Source: Oscillospiraceae bacterium (lineage in GTDB: Bacteria > Bacillota > Clostridia > Oscillospirales > Ruminococcaceae). From it: 7,281 nt of DNA. Position 1 is the first letter of the stretch. Each line of letters starts with the position of its first letter. The notes beneath the pieces were generated by a model that saw nothing but the letters and a program-made list of their open reading frames with translations, was not told where the DNA came from and ran no database searches. Positions 6,029-7,281 of this stretch are shown in pieces. The stretch lies in contig JAEDOB010000105.1 of NCBI GenBank assembly GCA_016302225.1, forward strand, positions 1-7,281, read 5' to 3'. Position numbers and translations under genes: made by a program.

Positions 6029-6386
6029 TGTGTTTGAAGCCTGCGGACGGCTTGCTTTGGAAGACTCACTTTCATCTCTGGGATTTCTTTCGTCCTTTGC
6101 TAAAGCCGAATATTCCGATATGATACCATTTGGCGAACGGTGGAAAAAAGCTGTGTCCGACTGGAACGACTGCCGTCTTGACAATGAGGAAAAGAAGCTG
6201 CTTCTTTCGGTGGGAGATTTCCTCGGAAAGACAGATCTGGACGGTCAGGTCATGTCGCTGGAAGGTTTGCGGGAACGGTTTCGGGAAAAAATATCGCAGC
6301 TAGTCCCCGAAACGGAAAAGCGGGTAAAGCTTTGCACATCGCTGTCAGTGCTGTGCGGAGCGGCTATTCTGCTGATGATTTGTTAG
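5874..6386 (+). CDS. spoIIIAB: Stage III sporulation protein AB
   Basis: A mother-cell membrane protein of the SpoIIIA complex, with a type II secretion GspF-like fold in known relatives. From ATG 5874 it has 170 residues, matching B. subtilis SpoIIIAB (171). Two membrane segments bracket a soluble helical domain: about residues 3-20 (LAGTVMVAAASLAAGAYL) and about 152-169. The conserved LGKTDLDGQ motif lies at 117-125, and EKR(V)KL precedes the second membrane helix as in the family. Its first 155 bases are also read by the spoIIIAA frame. The gene is intact. Unlike usual spoIIIA operons, 112 bases containing a hairpin separate it from spoIIIAC. Confidence 0.93.
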   Translation: MVKLAGTVMVAAASLAAGAYLSDNARKRLVQLRASESLTAQLILSFRFSGLDVFEACGRLALEDSLSSLGFLSSFAKAEYSDMIPFGERWKKAVSDWNDCRLDNEEKKLLLSVGDFLGKTDLDGQVMSLEGLRERFREKISQLVPETEKRVKLCTSLSVLCGAAILLMIC

Positions 6387-6396
6387 GTATCTGTGT

Positions 6397-6435
6397 TGTG
6401 TGCATTTCTCCGCCGCAGGCAGAGAAATGCACACA
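6397..6435. repeat. Perfect 14-bp hairpin between spoIIIAB and spoIIIAC
   Basis: TGTGTGCATTTCTC (6397-6410) pairs perfectly with GAGAAATGCACACA (6422-6435). Inside, after one C-A mismatch, GCC (6412-6414) can pair with GGC (6418-6420) around GCA. No T-run follows on either strand, so it does not look like an intrinsic terminator. Reasonable roles are an mRNA processing or stabilising hairpin that adjusts expression of spoIIIAA-AB relative to spoIIIAC onward, or a dispersed palindromic repeat unit. The gap of 112 bases is wide for this operon. Confidence 0.85.
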
Positions 6436-6498
6436 TAAAAGCAAATCGATAATGTAGAGAATATATAAAGAATAATTTTGGTTTTCCTAGGAGTGCTT

Positions 6499-6693
6499 AT
6501 GGAAATAGATTTGATTTTCAAGGTGGCAGGTATCGGGATAATCGTTGCCGTGCTGAATCTGATACTGAAAAAAGCAGACAGGGAAGAACAGGCTATGATG
6601 ACTACCCTTGCAGGTCTGATAGTCGTCCTGATGATGCTGATAACCGAAATATCGGCGCTTTTCGAGGAAGTGAAAAGCGTGTTCGGCTTCTGA
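6499..6693 (+). CDS. spoIIIAC: Stage III sporulation protein AC
   Basis: A 64-residue membrane protein of the SpoIIIA channel (68 in B. subtilis). Two hydrophobic helices, about residues 4-23 (IFKVAGIGIIVAVLNLIL) and 34-57, flank a short charged loop KKADREE. The ending FEEVKSVFGF resembles FKKIKAVF of the B. subtilis protein. ATG 6499 was chosen because AGGAG (6489-6493) lies 5 bases upstream; the earlier TTG at 6478 has no ribosome site. The stop TGA shares its last base with the ATG of spoIIIAD (TGATG), indicating translational coupling. Confidence 0.92.
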   Translation: MEIDLIFKVAGIGIIVAVLNLILKKADREEQAMMTTLAGLIVVLMMLITEISALFEEVKSVFGF

Positions 6694-7082
6694 TGACAGC
6701 GGTATCTGCGGCTGGGATATGTATTACGGCGGCGATATTCTGCAAGGTGTTCGACCGCTTCGGAAAGGAATATTCGGCAATGCTTTCGGCTGCGGTATCT
6801 GCGGCAGTTATGGGCTTTGCCGTGCTGAGCTTTTCGCCTGTGGCAGCTGCTGCGGAGGCACTTATGGAAAAGGCGGGAGCGGATTCCGAGTACATAGGGA
6901 TAATGTTTCGGTCGGCGGGAATATGCTGCATAACTCAGCTGGCGGGCAATATCTGCCGTGACTGCGGCGAAAGCAATCTGGCTTCACAGGCAGAGCTTTG
7001 CGGACGGGCTATGCTGGCGGTAAATGCACTGCCACTGTTTACCGAAGTAATAAAGATAGCGGACAGGCTTTTGTCCGCATAA
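6693..7082 (+). CDS. spoIIIAD: Stage III sporulation protein AD
   Basis: A 129-residue membrane protein (133 in B. subtilis) of the SpoIIIA complex, related to SpoIIIAC in its first half. Hydrophobic stretches lie at about residues 1-20 and 29-54, followed by more amphipathic helices to the end. The segment DCGESNLASQAELCGRAMLA (90-109) followed by VNALPLF corresponds to the conserved DAGQGAIASKIELAGK region of the family. It begins in the TGATG overlap with spoIIIAC and has no strong ribosome site of its own, so coupled translation is likely. spoIIIAE starts 11 bases after its stop. The protein is alanine- and cysteine-rich but otherwise ordinary. Confidence 0.92.
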   Translation: MTAVSAAGICITAAIFCKVFDRFGKEYSAMLSAAVSAAVMGFAVLSFSPVAAAAEALMEKAGADSEYIGIMFRSAGICCITQLAGNICRDCGESNLASQAELCGRAMLAVNALPLFTEVIKIADRLLSA

Positions 7083-7093
7083 AAGGAGAAAAA

Positions 7094-7281
7094 ATGAAAG
7101 CACTTATAGCTTTGGCTGCAATTTTTATTTCACTGATGTGTTTTCCGCTGACCTGTTCGGCAGAAAGCTTTTCCGTTCCGTCAAACTCGGAAATCCTTGA
7201 TGACCTGGGCGGGGACAGCCTTGATGAAAATCTTACGGATAATGCGGAGGAATTTTTGGACGAGCATAACATATCTCCCGA
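7094..7281 (+). CDS. spoIIIAE: Stage III sporulation protein AE, N-terminal part (cut by the window edge)
   Basis: Only the first 62 codons are present. In B. subtilis SpoIIIAE is the large polytopic subunit of the SpoIIIA channel, made with a cleavable signal peptide. Here a signal peptide is clear: MKALIALAAIFISLMC, then FPLTCSA with probable cleavage after CSA (about residue 23). The acidic segment that follows (LDDLGGDSLDENLTDNAEEF) leads towards the family's membrane domain, which is beyond the window. AAGGAG lies 5 bases before ATG 7094. Assignment rests mainly on position after spoIIIAD plus the signal peptide, since the conserved membrane region is not visible. Confidence 0.85.
   Translation, partial: MKALIALAAIFISLMCFPLTCSAESFSVPSNSEILDDLGGDSLDENLTDNAEEFLDEHNISP

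Noticed and set aside
6719..6961. Gly/Cys-rich plus-strand frame of 80 codons inside spoIIIAD
   Set aside because: Out-of-frame reading of a conserved gene without its own ribosome site.

Overview
The window looks like chromosomal DNA from an endospore-lineage Firmicute, most likely a Ruminococcus-like member of the Oscillospiraceae (class Clostridia). Three things point that way: a spoIIIA sporulation operon, strong GGAGG-type ribosome binding sites with tight gene packing, and a small PAS protein of a type I associate with that family. Genus and species cannot be fixed from this sequence alone.

Layout. Bases 39-602 (minus) encode a four-cysteine protein resembling a family common on phages and integrative elements of gut Clostridia. 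It is followed by about 600 bases with no gene I can defend. That stretch holds a 102-base imperfect inverted repeat (683-784) that looks like facing transposon ends, with a perfect TATAAT at its right edge. This left end is probably accessory DNA. From about 1189 a clear promoter drives a two-gene operon: a single-PAS-domain protein (1249-1626) and tgt, tRNA-guanine transglycosylase (1638-2768). It closes with a strong hairpin terminator that probably also serves the small convergent gene of unknown function at 2813-3079 (minus). That orphan gene and prfC (peptide chain release factor 3, 3250-4836) are transcribed divergently from two face-to-face extended -10 promoters. prfC ends at a textbook terminator.

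The right third is the start of the spoIIIA operon: spoIIIAA (ATPase), spoIIIAB, spoIIIAC, spoIIIAD and the first 62 codons of spoIIIAE, cut by the window edge. In Bacillus subtilis these proteins form the mother-cell part of the channel ('feeding tube') that keeps the engulfed forespore metabolically active and allows sigma-G activity. The genes are intact except for two oddities. The spoIIIAA frame runs 155 bases into spoIIIAB without a stop. A perfect 14-bp hairpin with no U-tract lies in the unusually wide gap between spoIIIAB and spoIIIAC.

I found no clear evidence of a new multi-gene system. The best leads are the spoIIIAA/AB overlap, the hairpin inside the spoIIIA operon, the inverted-repeat element with an outward promoter, and the PAS-tgt pairing.
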